From Waddlia sp964635295 (GTDB taxonomy: Bacteria > Chlamydiota > Chlamydiia > Chlamydiales > Waddliaceae): a DNA stretch of 64,000 nucleotides. The notes below the pieces were generated by a model. The model did not search any database. It was not told the origin of the DNA and saw only the letters and a program-made list of their open reading frames with translations. The DNA lies in assembly GCA_964635295.1 (NCBI GenBank), contig CAZWOB010000003.1, positions 1 through 64,000 of the forward strand, in the 5' to 3' direction. Within the stretch, counting starts at the first letter, position 1; each line of letters starts with the position of its first letter. The position numbers and the translations under genes are program-made. Shown here in pieces: positions 33,740 to 42,760 of this stretch.

Positions 33740-34765
33740 ATGCAAACATTGTTGATGGTAGGCGAGATGAGTTTCGAGCTTTATTTGCTATTCATCGTCC
33801 TGGCTGTTGTCGGGGTCATCTTATTAAGTATTCTGGGGAAATATATCAGCCTGTGGTTCCAGGCATTTGTGTCGGGCACCCCCATTCAATTGTTCAACAT
33901 TATCGGTATGAGCCTGCGGAAAATACCTCCCCGAGAGATTGTGACAGCAAGAATTACTGCCTATAAAGCGGGGCTCAAGAATATCTCTGTCGCTGACCTT
34001 GAAACGCACTATCTTGCTGGCGGACATGTCACTGAAGTTGTCCGGGCGATGATCGCCGCTGATAAAGCGAATATCGAACTCGACTGGAGGCAGGGGACAG
34101 CGATCGATCTGGCCGGACGCGATCTGCAGGAAGCGATCAACACATCCGTCAACCCTAAAGTCATTGACTGCCCCAGCCACGGCGGTTATATGACCGGTGT
34201 CGCCAAAGACGGGATTCAGGTGCATGTGCGCGCACGGGTAACAGTTCGGACAAACATTCAACAGTTGGTCGGTGGAGCGACTGAAGAGACGATTATCGCA
34301 CGGGTCGGTGAAGGGATTGTCAGCGCCATTGGCGGATCGGACACGCATTTGCAAGTGTTGGAAGCTCCGCAGAATATCTCCCGCCTTGTGCTTGAGAAAG
34401 GGTTGGACTCATCGACTGCTTTCTTGATCTTATCGATCGATATCGTCGAAATGACCCTGGGAGAGAATATCGGAGCAAAACTGAGGGCCGATAAAGCGGA
34501 AGCCGATATGCGGATTTTCCAGGCTGAGGCGGAGAAAAGACGTGCGATGGCCGTTGCCGAAGAGCAAGAGAACAAGGCGAAGGTCAAAGATATGGAAGCG
34601 AAATTGATTGAAGCGAAGTCTGCTGTTCCTCATGCAATTGCAGGAGCGTTTAAAGAGGGCAAGCTTGGTATTATGGATTACTATCGCTTTCAAAATATCC
34701 AGGCCGATACAGATATGAGAACTTCGATCGCTAAGCCGGAAGAAGAGGGGCAGAGCAACGGATGA
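33740..34765 (+). CDS. floA: Flotillin-like protein FloA
   Basis: A 341-residue SPFH-domain membrane scaffold of the YqfA/FloA group, thought to organise membrane microdomains. An N-terminal hydrophobic anchor (about 10-30) is followed by TPIQLFNIIGMSLRKIPP and REIVTARITAYKAGL, which are characteristic of FloA, then the SPFH core (VHVRARVTVRTNIQQLVGGA, VGEGIVSAIG). A charged Glu/Ala helical segment (KAEADMRIFQAEAEKRRAMAV) and a C-terminal IMDYY complete it. It is coupled to the next gene by an ATGA overlap. Confidence 0.95.
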   Translation: MQTLLMVGEMSFELYLLFIVLAVVGVILLSILGKYISLWFQAFVSGTPIQLFNIIGMSLRKIPPREIVTARITAYKAGLKNISVADLETHYLAGGHVTEVVRAMIAADKANIELDWRQGTAIDLAGRDLQEAINTSVNPKVIDCPSHGGYMTGVAKDGIQVHVRARVTVRTNIQQLVGGATEETIIARVGEGIVSAIGGSDTHLQVLEAPQNISRLVLEKGLDSSTAFLILSIDIVEMTLGENIGAKLRADKAEADMRIFQAEAEKRRAMAVAEEQENKAKVKDMEAKLIEAKSAVPHAIAGAFKEGKLGIMDYYRFQNIQADTDMRTSIAKPEEEGQSNG

Positions 34766-35220
34766 CCCTGATCGAGCTGATCGGATTTATCATTACAATG
34801 GCCGCCTTTTTCCTTTTGATCGCCAAGCAGGCAAGAGATGAGAGGAAGAGGCGGCAAAACCCTGAGGCATATGAGGAAGAGGCCGAACGGGAGCATCAGG
34901 AAGCGATCAAAGACCTTCTCCGCTCAATGAATATTGATATTCCGGAGGAACAGCCCGAATCCAAGAAACCGGAACCGCCTCCCATCCCGGAAATCAAAAC
35001 TCCTCCTCAAAAACCGGAAAAGGCAGCTGTATCACATTTCAAAACGCATAAGTCTTTCAAGGACCATTATGCGCTCCGCAAATCCTTTGACCATGGCGAC
35101 GCCTATGCTAAAAGGAAAATGCAGCAGTCAAAGGTGAAGCAAATGCTTCGAGGGTCTGATTCTCTGAAGCAGGCATTGATATTGAAGGAAGTGCTCGGGA
35201 CGCCGAAGGGACTGGAATGA
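34762..35220 (+). CDS. Membrane-anchored protein of unknown function
   Basis: I do not recognise a family for this 152-residue protein. One N-terminal hydrophobic helix (about residues 3-22) is followed by a highly charged region, a Pro-rich stretch (about 55-85), and a C-terminal helix ending ALILKEVLGTPKGLE. That ending resembles a short (A/I)IxxEILGPPK motif found at the end of many small bacterial hypotheticals. It overlaps floA and yggS by four bases on each side (ATGA), so it is firmly part of the operon and may be an accessory of the FloA/NfeD complex. Confidence 0.8.
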   Translation: MTLIELIGFIITMAAFFLLIAKQARDERKRRQNPEAYEEEAEREHQEAIKDLLRSMNIDIPEEQPESKKPEPPPIPEIKTPPQKPEKAAVSHFKTHKSFKDHYALRKSFDHGDAYAKRKMQQSKVKQMLRGSDSLKQALILKEVLGTPKGLE

Positions 35221-35876
35221 CCGTAGGGGAGCGTTATCGCGAGCTAGTCGATGAGATAGTGACAGTCGCGGGTAATTGCGGAAGGGACCCAAATGAAATC
35301 AAGCTTGTCGCAGTGACGAAAGGGTGTCCCCTCGAGCATGTTCTGCCGGCATACGAGGCTGGAGCGAAGATCTTTGGAGAAAACCGCGTTCAGGAAGCTT
35401 TGTCAAAAATCGATCAAGCGCCAAATGAGATCGACTGGCATCTGATCGGATCGCTGCAGAAGAACAAGGTGCGAAAAGCTGTTGGTCGGTTTTCATTAAT
35501 CCATTCAGTCGACTCAGTTGATCTTGCCCGTAAAATTTCAGAAGTAAGTGTAGAGCAGGGGGTAGTCTCTCCAATTTTGCTTCAGGTCAATACTTCCGGA
35601 GAGGAGACTAAACATGGACTGACCCCCTTTGAGTTGACAGAGGCCTGGCCATCTTTGTTGCCTCTGAAGGGGATCGACATACAAGGGTTGATGACGATGG
35701 CCCCATTTGTTGACGATCCGCAGCTCATCAGAGAGTGTTTTCGGAAATTGAGACTTCTCCGAGACAGGCATGGTCTAAAGCATCTATCAATGGGGATGAG
35801 CCACGATTGGCAGCTGGCGATCGAAGAAGGCGCGACCCTGCTTAGAGTGGGAACCGCAATCTTTCAAACAGATTAG
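35217..35876 (+). CDS. yggS: PLP homeostasis protein YggS/PLPBP
   Basis: A 219-residue single-domain alanine-racemase-fold PLP carrier that buffers free pyridoxal phosphate. Diagnostic segments are KLVAVTKG with the PLP lysine (about 35), FGENRVQEA, WHLIGSLQKNK, LLQVNTSGEETKHG, IQGLMTMAP and LSMGMSHDWQLAIEEGATLLRVGTAIF. It is the last gene of the nfeD-floA operon and converges with the ankyrin gene (4-bp overlap). Confidence 0.96.
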   Translation: MTVGERYRELVDEIVTVAGNCGRDPNEIKLVAVTKGCPLEHVLPAYEAGAKIFGENRVQEALSKIDQAPNEIDWHLIGSLQKNKVRKAVGRFSLIHSVDSVDLARKISEVSVEQGVVSPILLQVNTSGEETKHGLTPFELTEAWPSLLPLKGIDIQGLMTMAPFVDDPQLIRECFRKLRLLRDRHGLKHLSMGMSHDWQLAIEEGATLLRVGTAIFQTD

Positions 35877-38854
35877 GCATCTAACCTGGTCAGCAATTCG
35901 AGAGGGCTCTGAATAGCGCTGATTGGAGAAAATACCCCTATTCCAGTTAATAGATAAGTGATCGCCCTTCTTGAAATGTGGCCTGAATCAGAAATCAAGG
36001 CTGCGATAAAGTCAGATGACCTCCATTGCGACATGGCGCGATCAATATCAGAATTGTCAGGATATTTTTCAATCTCCAGGCCGTATTTGAATTTTATGAG
36101 GGAAGCGGCGTCTGAGTAGCTCTTGCCCTCGATCACTTGCATTGCTTCAGTATAGCGCTCCTTCTCTTCAGAAGGTAATTGCTCTGCGATTGCATTTTGA
36201 ACCTGAGGGATGAGAGGTTGATTCGGATCAAGTTCGAAACCGTACCTCTCATTTAGAAGTTTACATGCCATGGCGGCATTTGATCGCATGGATGCGACGA
36301 GCATCATCGCTTTTTTGTATTTATCATATAATTTTTGATGCTCATCAGATGATTTGGCAAGTCCATTTAAAAGATGGTTCAGTACCTGCTCTTCAATCGG
36401 TTTCGGCATTTTTATATAGATGCCATATTTTTCTCTGAGGACGCGGCATTTGTCATCAATTGTATCGGCAGACGCCACATCAGCCCGCATTTTGATCATT
36501 GTCTCTTCGCTCCATCCGTTCGGGACGTTTTCTCCCAGCCAATCAATCACAAGTTCTCTATCGACCGAGTGTTCAATATTGATCGCCCGATACACTTCAT
36601 CAATCACCATGGGTGGGGAAGAGTCTTTCCAATAGAGTCTAGTGATGTTACGCTTCTGGCCTGCCCTGTTGGCTGCGGGAAGAGGATCGAGAAAATAGTA
36701 ACGCTGCCCTTTTTGCTCGTCCTTGATGCCGGCGCTTTCATCAATCACTTGATAGACAAGGTTCATGACATGGGTGTTTTGAGCATCTTCAGGGCTGACA
36801 AAGCTTTCGCAGATTGATTCATGAAAACTTTTGAGGACAGTCATGATCTCGTGCTGAAGTCCGAGTTCCAGATGTTTTTTCTGCTGTTTGATCTTCTGAG
36901 ATTCACCCATCATCCATCCGCCGCAATTTCCCCCTGTCAATGCGATTTCAATGATTGTTGAGGCATTGGGCGTTGGATCATCTGATGTTGCTTCTATACC
37001 ATCTTCAACGTCAACGATGTCGATAATCTCGCACAGCGTGGATTCTAAATAGCGGTACCAGTGCTCAAGTTCTGTCTGTTTTTCATGAGAGGGAGTTCCG
37101 GGCTTGGGTTGGCGGTTTTCGATATCCCTGATCAAGCAGACCATTTTTGCACGGAGTAGCAAGGGAGTGAACACCCTACCGTTCGCATCTTTGAATTCTG
37201 AGATGTCACGGTAACCGGGATCTTCCGGTTTTTTGAGATAATCTTTGTATTTAGGCCCGCTGCTATAGCCATGATCCCCTTCAAACTTCAAACCGTCGGG
37301 GTGGCCCTCCTTTAGCAGAATCTTATCTAGCATTGCGAGGAGACGTTTGACCTTTTCTGTTTTCGAACCGTCGTATGGCGCTGTATTAACCGGATAAGCA
37401 GAAGTCTCTCCAAATTGGAGAGCGTAATCCCTTTTCGACTCCACGTATCCCTCAATCAATAGTTTTGGGGAAACATGGGGATATTTTTCTCTGATTGCAG
37501 CGATTTGTTCTCTAACTGCATCTTCTGGCATAAGCGCAAGCATTTCAACTGCCAATTGATGGTCTTGCATGAGAAAGGGGATTTCCAGAGGAAGCAGATT
37601 AGGTGATGTGACATTAGGTTGAATCAGTTCGGAAGCTGCAGCCCTTAATAGGTCCACTTTAGCAACATCGCTTTTGTCAGTCATGATTTCAATTATAACC
37701 GGATAGCCCGCGAACATTGCCATGGCAAAATCAAGCGGCCCCCAATGAAAAATCGAGACTAGCGGAGTATTGCACCCTCTTCCCTCGAAGAGGTCCCTTA
37801 ATCTAGGATCGGCGCCTTTACTGATGAGTAATTCCCACATTTGCAGTCGTTGCTCATTGGTGTTGAGATATCTTACTCTATGAAGAGGTGTCATTCCCTC
37901 GATACCCTGGTGGTTGACGTCCGCGCCATGCTCGATCAGGGCATTTACGGCTTCGTTATTTCCCAGGTTTACCGCGTAGTGTAAGGGGGTGATACTGTTC
38001 CCGTCGGGTTTGTCAGGATCTGCCCCATGTTCAAGAAGCAGAGGAATGGCCCAGGATTTTCCGTTTAAAATACAATGGATCAACAAATTATTTGAATCTG
38101 GACCGATGGAGTTTGGATCGAACCCAATCAGCAGCAACGATTCCAGCTCATCATGATTCTCCTTGTCGATCGCCTGTTTAAGCGCCTCAAAATGTTTTGA
38201 TTCGATCGCTTCTGAAGGTTTGGGAAGCTTGAGCAATTGCATCGCGACTTTTTCATGTCCAGTCCTTACCGCTAACACAATAAGACTTGTGTTAGATGCC
38301 CAGGATTGAGTAATTTTCTGTTTTAATTGTTCAACTGTATCTTGAGTTCCTCTTGCTCGATGACTTTTTGAAAAGCTGAATATAGATTTTGAGTGTGTCT
38401 TTTTTGTGTCAGGAGTGGCCTTTTCCAGTTCAGCGATGGTGGTGACGTTTTCCAGAAAAGCGATTTGATTTTCAGGTTGCTGTGGAAGAGGTGTTTCCGA
38501 CAGGAACTCCCTGACCTGACGCATTGTTCCGCCTGCTTCAAGGAAAAGCTCAATTTCCCGTTTTGCGGTTTCGGGAGTATCCAATCTAAAGATCTGTGAT
38601 AAGACGGCATTGACCCTGTCTTTGCTGCGTTTGTTCTGATTGCTCCAATCCTTCAGCGCTTCGTAGTTCCGGCTTACATTTTCAGATGCTCCGGACCTTT
38701 TAAATGCGGCTTCTTTCCAGGCCCTTTTAATTCTTTTGTGGGATACTCCCGCAGCAGACAATGTTTCGATTTCCAGAGGCGAAGAGGCCTCAAGCGCCGC
38801 TAAGACAGCAGCATCAACATTAAATGGCTCAGATACGTAAACCGATGCGCTCAT
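35873..38854 (-). CDS. Large ankyrin-repeat protein, candidate effector
   Basis: 993 residues from ATG 38854 (MSASVYVSEPF), preceded by CAGGAG at good spacing; a longer in-frame start at 38887 lacks such a site. Ankyrin repeats are clear at about residues 240-360 (ITPLHYAVNLGNNEAVNALIEHGADVN is one unit, with at least three neighbours). The remainder, about 380-993, is mainly helical and shows no enzyme motif I recognise. There is no signal peptide or membrane helix. Ankyrin proteins of this size in environmental chlamydiae are usually considered host-directed. It has its own promoter at 38888-38916. Confidence 0.9.
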   Translation of the reverse strand: MSASVYVSEPFNVDAAVLAALEASSPLEIETLSAAGVSHKRIKRAWKEAAFKRSGASENVSRNYEALKDWSNQNKRSKDRVNAVLSQIFRLDTPETAKREIELFLEAGGTMRQVREFLSETPLPQQPENQIAFLENVTTIAELEKATPDTKKTHSKSIFSFSKSHRARGTQDTVEQLKQKITQSWASNTSLIVLAVRTGHEKVAMQLLKLPKPSEAIESKHFEALKQAIDKENHDELESLLLIGFDPNSIGPDSNNLLIHCILNGKSWAIPLLLEHGADPDKPDGNSITPLHYAVNLGNNEAVNALIEHGADVNHQGIEGMTPLHRVRYLNTNEQRLQMWELLISKGADPRLRDLFEGRGCNTPLVSIFHWGPLDFAMAMFAGYPVIIEIMTDKSDVAKVDLLRAAASELIQPNVTSPNLLPLEIPFLMQDHQLAVEMLALMPEDAVREQIAAIREKYPHVSPKLLIEGYVESKRDYALQFGETSAYPVNTAPYDGSKTEKVKRLLAMLDKILLKEGHPDGLKFEGDHGYSSGPKYKDYLKKPEDPGYRDISEFKDANGRVFTPLLLRAKMVCLIRDIENRQPKPGTPSHEKQTELEHWYRYLESTLCEIIDIVDVEDGIEATSDDPTPNASTIIEIALTGGNCGGWMMGESQKIKQQKKHLELGLQHEIMTVLKSFHESICESFVSPEDAQNTHVMNLVYQVIDESAGIKDEQKGQRYYFLDPLPAANRAGQKRNITRLYWKDSSPPMVIDEVYRAINIEHSVDRELVIDWLGENVPNGWSEETMIKMRADVASADTIDDKCRVLREKYGIYIKMPKPIEEQVLNHLLNGLAKSSDEHQKLYDKYKKAMMLVASMRSNAAMACKLLNERYGFELDPNQPLIPQVQNAIAEQLPSEEKERYTEAMQVIEGKSYSDAASLIKFKYGLEIEKYPDNSDIDRAMSQWRSSDFIAALISDSGHISRRAITYLLTGIGVFSPISAIQSPLELLTRLDA

Positions 38855-38887
38855 GTAAAGAATCTCCTGACATTTTAAACAAAGCAA

Positions 38888-38916
38888 AATATATCAAAAA
38901 AATGCTTTTAAATCAA
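38888..38916 (-). promoter_or_regulatory. Promoter of the ankyrin gene
   Basis: Minus strand TTGATT (38911-38916), 17-base spacer and TATATT (38888-38893), 33 bases before the ATG. Confidence 0.65.
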
Positions 38917-38996
38917 TTAGGATAGTGTATATCGCATAACCTTGCGTATTTCCATTATATAAAATTAAAATATTTTTTTCATTATATAATCCGAGA

Positions 38997-39026
38997 TTGA
39001 CAAAAAATAGGGTTTCAGTGTATAAT
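38997..39026 (+). promoter_or_regulatory. Consensus promoter of the symporter operon
   Basis: TTGACA (38997-39002), 18-base spacer and TATAAT (39021-39026): both hexamers are perfect consensus. The start codon lies 33 bases further on. Confidence 0.8.
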
Positions 39027-39058
39027 ATTCATTTGAATACACAATTGCAGGCCTTTTA

Positions 39059-40312
39059 ATGTTTCTTAATAAGCTCTCCCGACAATCCCAATATTTAACA
39101 GTAGCGATCCTTTTCGGTCTGTTTACAGGGTATACAAACCATCCGACGGCAGATACTGCCGCATCGATAGTTTCTGAGATCTTCATTAATTTACTGAAAC
39201 TTGTCAGTCTGCCGATCATTTTCCTTTCGATTGTCTCAACAGCCTCAGGCATGGAAAGCGTAGAGGAAATTAAGTCGATTGGTAAAAAAGTGATCAAATA
39301 TACGCTGTTTACCACATTGGTCGCCGCCACATTCGCCTTGATTATTTTTGTCACGATCGATCCTGTCAGAAGTGTTGTGTCTAATGCCGCTCCGGTCGAG
39401 CTTGAGGCGGGATCTCTTCCCGGATATGTGCACTATTTGATCAACGTTATCCCCAGCAACATCTTGCAGCCCTTCACAGATAACAGCGTGATCGGCGTTT
39501 TATTTTTGGCTATGCTGCTGAGTTTTGCGATCCTCAGCCTTCCTCAGGAGAAGCGAAAACTGCTCAATTCCTTTTTCTCAGGCTTGTACGCCGCGATCAT
39601 GAAGATCACGACGTGGATCGTTCAGTTGATGCCATTTGCTATTTGGGCGTTTGTCACCCTTTTTATCAAGGATTTGCGCAGCGGAATGGAGATGAAGAGC
39701 ATTGCCTTGTATCTCTCTTGCGTAGTGCTTGCCAACATTTTCCAGGCGGTTGTCGTTCTGCCGACCTTGTTGAAGGCTAAAAAGATCTCACCGATCAAGA
39801 CAGCATGGGGGATGATGCCCGCGCTTTCGTTGGCCTTCTTTTCAAAATCATCCAGCGCAGCGCTTCCCATGGCAATGAAGTGCGCGGAAGAAAGAGTTAA
39901 CGTCTCACGTAAAGTGGCGAGCTTCAGCCTTCCTTTATGCACGACGATCAACATGAATGCTTGCGCAGCTTTCATTCTGACAACAGTCCTTTTTGTTTCG
40001 ATGAGCAATGGGATTACGTATACCCCTGCAGAACTTGTGTTTTGGATTTTCGTCGCAACGATTGCAGCAGTCGGCAATGCCGGCGTTCCGATGGGGTGCT
40101 ATTTTATTTCCAGCGCTTTTCTTGCCGCGATGAACGTGCCACTGAATATCCTGGGGGTAATCCTTCCGTTTTATGCCATGATCGACATGCTGGAAAGCGC
40201 GATCAATGTTTGGTCGGATTCTTGCGTGACAACGATTGTTCAGAAAGAGATCGACCAGGAAGAAACAGCGACAGTGTCGGCATCGGAGCAGCCTGCTGAA
40301 AACTTAGCCTGA
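39059..40312 (+). CDS. Sodium/proton:dicarboxylate symporter (DAACS family)
   Basis: An inner-membrane cation-coupled carrier for C4-dicarboxylates or acidic amino acids, 417 residues with about eight membrane helices plus two re-entrant hairpins. Recognisable parts are the serine-rich hairpin SKSSSAALPMAMKCAE, the NMNACAAFILTTVLF helix (family NMDGT-like position), and the second hairpin and helix with GVPMGCYFISSAFLAA, then MIDMLESAINVWSD. The specificity residues differ from GltP, so glutamate, aspartate or another dicarboxylate cannot be decided. A perfect promoter precedes it, and the kinase-like gene starts one base after its stop. Confidence 0.9.
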   Translation: MFLNKLSRQSQYLTVAILFGLFTGYTNHPTADTAASIVSEIFINLLKLVSLPIIFLSIVSTASGMESVEEIKSIGKKVIKYTLFTTLVAATFALIIFVTIDPVRSVVSNAAPVELEAGSLPGYVHYLINVIPSNILQPFTDNSVIGVLFLAMLLSFAILSLPQEKRKLLNSFFSGLYAAIMKITTWIVQLMPFAIWAFVTLFIKDLRSGMEMKSIALYLSCVVLANIFQAVVVLPTLLKAKKISPIKTAWGMMPALSLAFFSKSSSAALPMAMKCAEERVNVSRKVASFSLPLCTTINMNACAAFILTTVLFVSMSNGITYTPAELVFWIFVATIAAVGNAGVPMGCYFISSAFLAAMNVPLNILGVILPFYAMIDMLESAINVWSDSCVTTIVQKEIDQEETATVSASEQPAENLA

Positions 40313-40313
40313 C

Positions 40314-41017
40314 ATGATATATCTCAAGGTTGCCTTTCTTTCAGTTGTATTTTTATTGATTGCAGGAAAGGCATATCTGCGGTCTAATGGGGATTTCAGA
40401 GAGGGGACGATTCGGCATGAGATGAGTTTCCGTCCCGAATGGGAGATTGAGCCTCTTCATCCCGATCAACAGGTCCTTTTAGACACCATATTGAATCAAC
40501 ATTTCACCTATTTAAACAAAGGTGCCCAGTGTTATGTCTTTTCAAGCGAAGATGATCGATGGGTGTTGAAAATTTTCAAGTTCAAACATCTTCGGCCTGC
40601 TCCCTGGATTGCCAGGCTCCCTTCATGGGGGCCTGTAAAAGAATACAAAGAAAAGAAAAATCAGCGGCTGGAACGCGTGTTCGATGCGCATAAGCTTGCA
40701 TACGACCGACTGAGGGACGATAGCGGCTTTTTATATATTCATCTCAATCCTTNNNNNNNNNNNNNNNNNNNNNNNNNNNNNNNNNNNNNNNNNNNNNNNN
40801 NNNNNNNNNNNNNNNNNNNNNNNNNNNNNNNNNNNNNNNNNNNNNNNNNNNNGCGATCCATTTTGACGTTGAAAAATTCGTGGATGATGAATCCGTTGCT
40901 CTTCCTGCAATTGCTGAGTCCCACCTGGATCGCATTAGGGTAAAGCTCAAAGATTGGATAAAGGAAAATTATCCTCAATATTTGTCTGATCTTAAGTCCG
41001 AAATTCGTACATCATAA
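40314..41017 (+). CDS. Kinase-like membrane protein, interrupted by an assembly gap
   Basis: Two coding parts flank the Ns. Residues 1-146 have an N-terminal membrane helix and KGAQCYVF...WVLKIFKFKH, which reads like a kinase glycine-rich loop and lysine. After the gap the 55-codon end (AIHFDVEKF to the stop at 41015-41017) is in a different frame relative to 40314 only because the gap length is nominal. Both parts align with the intact paralogue at 41062-41973. By that alignment about 90 codons (roughly 270 bases) are missing. The gene directly follows the symporter. Reported ORF ends within 40853-40943 in the other frame are artefacts. Confidence 0.75.
40753..40852. other. Assembly gap (100 Ns)
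   Basis: Exactly 100 undetermined bases, a nominal scaffold-gap length. It falls inside the first of two tandem paralogues, so a repeat-induced assembly break is plausible. Confidence 0.97.
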
Positions 41018-41061
41018 TTTTCTCGATTTTTCAATTAGTTTGCGCGTATAGTCCTATCCCA

Positions 41062-41973
41062 ATGAAGAAAACCAAATTCGTCCTCTACTTCTTGATCTTT
41101 GGGATCGGCGTTTTTGTCGCTGCCAGATGTTATTACGCCATCACAGACGATTTCCGCATCAGTAATATTACTTACGAACTTCCCTATAATCCTGATTGGA
41201 GTGTGTCTCCTCCAGAAGACCCGGTATTGGTTGAAGATATTCTTGAGCAGGAGCTGAGATATATTGGTAAAGGGGCTCAGAGCTATGTCTTTGGGACTGT
41301 AGACGGGAACTATGTCGTCAAATTTATCAAGTTCAAACATCACAAAGTGGAAAAATATGATAAATGGAAGCTTCTTCCTTTTATGCAGCATAATATTGAT
41401 AGGAGGATCGCCAAACATCAACGCAAGCTCAACGCTGTATTTGACGGTTACTCTCTTGCTTACCGCAAGCATCGCGATTCCACTGGTTTGATCACCCTCC
41501 ATTTAAACCGCACCAACGGGATAGGAGAACCAATTATTGTGATTGATAAGGTCGGGATAAAACGGAAAATTGATCGCAATGCTGTCGCATACATTGTCCA
41601 AAAACGTGCAACGGTGACAAAAGAAATTGTCGATTCCGCCATTGCCAATAACGATTGGGATTTGGTTGAGAAAACGTTCATTCAGTTGTTTGATTTTTAT
41701 GTGGAGGAGTTTCGGGAAGGGTTGTACGATCGGGACCGCTCGATCCTGACCAATACCGGATTTATCGATAGAAAGCCGGTTCGCATTGATGCAGGAAAAT
41801 TTACTGAAAGCAGCGAGTTGAAAGATCCTCAAAGGCAATATCAGGAATTTCAAGAGATCCTTGCCCGCCTGCAACGATGGGTGGACAGAAATCGTCCTTA
41901 TGTGAAACAGGATTTTCATTACCTGATCGACAACCGTCTGCAACCCTATGTTCTTTCCATTACTGGAAACTGA
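41062..41973 (+). CDS. Kinase-like membrane-anchored protein (intact paralogue)
   Basis: A 303-residue protein with one N-terminal membrane helix (about 6-24). The rest suggests a divergent protein-kinase or phosphotransferase fold: a glycine-rich loop GKGAQSYVF (69-77), a VVKF lysine (K87), a possible catalytic loop DRDRSILTN (223-231), and IDAGKF (242-247) in the place of DFG. I cannot name the family, and the spacing in the catalytic loop is one residue off the usual pattern. The paralogue immediately upstream keeps the loop, lysine and DxxKF, which supports functional constraint. It may face the periplasm or the host rather than the cytoplasm. Function unknown. Confidence 0.8.
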   Translation: MKKTKFVLYFLIFGIGVFVAARCYYAITDDFRISNITYELPYNPDWSVSPPEDPVLVEDILEQELRYIGKGAQSYVFGTVDGNYVVKFIKFKHHKVEKYDKWKLLPFMQHNIDRRIAKHQRKLNAVFDGYSLAYRKHRDSTGLITLHLNRTNGIGEPIIVIDKVGIKRKIDRNAVAYIVQKRATVTKEIVDSAIANNDWDLVEKTFIQLFDFYVEEFREGLYDRDRSILTNTGFIDRKPVRIDAGKFTESSELKDPQRQYQEFQEILARLQRWVDRNRPYVKQDFHYLIDNRLQPYVLSITGN

Positions 41974-42010
41974 TTTTTAGGCGGGGACGCTTCCTGTTTT
42001 TGAATATTTT

Positions 42011-42039
42011 GTGACCTTTATCCATATTTTGTGTATACT
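42011..42039 (+). promoter_or_regulatory. Promoter of the YtxJ-fusion gene
   Basis: GTGACC (42011-42016), 17-base spacer and TATACT (42034-42039). The -10 lies inside the longer open frame beginning at 42031, which supports the downstream start at 42079. Confidence 0.5.
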
Positions 42040-42078
42040 CTTATCCTAATTATCAACAGAAGAAAGGGAGAAGACAAC

Positions 42079-42720
42079 ATGAGTTTCCGCGAAAGGTTAT
42101 TTGAACTAACGACACCTGAAGACGTAGACGCATTCCTAACGCAACATCCGAATTGCGCCTTGTTCAAGGCTGGCGGGTGTCATAAGACGATGCAAGGCTT
42201 CGGTGTTGTCGAACAGCTGATGGGGCCGAGGGAAGGGCTTCCTGTTGGCCTGGTCAAGGTGATCGATAATCGCCCGGCATCGAACCATATTGCTGAATTG
42301 ACAGGGATCGTTCATGAGTCGCCGCAATTTATCCTGATCAAAGAAGGCAAGCCCGTCTATGATGTCGATAACTGGGATATTGTCCCCGAGGCTCTGGAAG
42401 CCGGGCTGCTCCAACATTTTGGCACTGTGTCCTCAAGTAGCGAAAATGGACCATCTACCTCAGGTGAAATTGCACATTATGTCCGTCTTTTGGAGGATTA
42501 TATCGAAGAGAGAATGGATGAGCAGAGCTTCACCCAGCAATGGCTGGAAACGTTCCGCATGGACAGCAGCTTGAGGTCTACCGAGGAATTCAATCTCTTG
42601 AACAGCCTCTTCGGTGATGTCGACATGGCTTATACCTCTATGCTAAATGGGGAAGAAGCTGTATCTAACACATTGAAAATCAGAGCTGAAAACCTACTTC
42701 ATCAGATCTCTTCACGTTGA
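42079..42720 (+). CDS. YtxJ/BrxC-like thioredoxin-fold protein fused to a colicin-immunity-like domain
   Basis: 213 residues from ATG 42079, preceded by GGGAG. Residues 1-115 match the YtxJ (bacilliredoxin BrxC, DUF2847) family: ALFKAGGCHKTM with the expected reactive cysteine (C34; C26 is nearby), KVIDNRPASNHIAELTGIVHESPQFILIK, and VYDVDNWDI. Residues about 131-210 (YVRLLEDYIEERMDEQSF, WLETFRMDSSLRSTEEF, LFGDVDMAY, IRAENLL) resemble colicin-D/MafI-type immunity proteins. A Ser/Gly linker joins them. YtxJ works with bacillithiol in Firmicutes, which chlamydiae are not known to make, so the redox partner is unclear. The fusion is unusual. It is followed closely by pdhA, which has its own promoter. 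Confidence 0.8.
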   Translation: MSFRERLFELTTPEDVDAFLTQHPNCALFKAGGCHKTMQGFGVVEQLMGPREGLPVGLVKVIDNRPASNHIAELTGIVHESPQFILIKEGKPVYDVDNWDIVPEALEAGLLQHFGTVSSSSENGPSTSGEIAHYVRLLEDYIEERMDEQSFTQQWLETFRMDSSLRSTEEFNLLNSLFGDVDMAYTSMLNGEEAVSNTLKIRAENLLHQISSR

Positions 42721-42739
42721 GTGAAGAATGTGTTATGAT
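42711..42739 (+). promoter_or_regulatory. Candidate promoter of pdhABC
   Basis: TTCACG (42711-42716), 17-base spacer and TATGAT (42734-42739), overlapping the end of the preceding gene and 22 bases before the pdhA start. Confidence 0.5.
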
Positions 42740-42760
42740 AAGCACTAAGAGTGAAAATTC

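Noticed and set aside
40739..40978. Open frames crossing the run of Ns
   Set aside because: They read through undetermined bases; the correct coding frame after the gap is set by similarity to the paralogue and ends at 41017.
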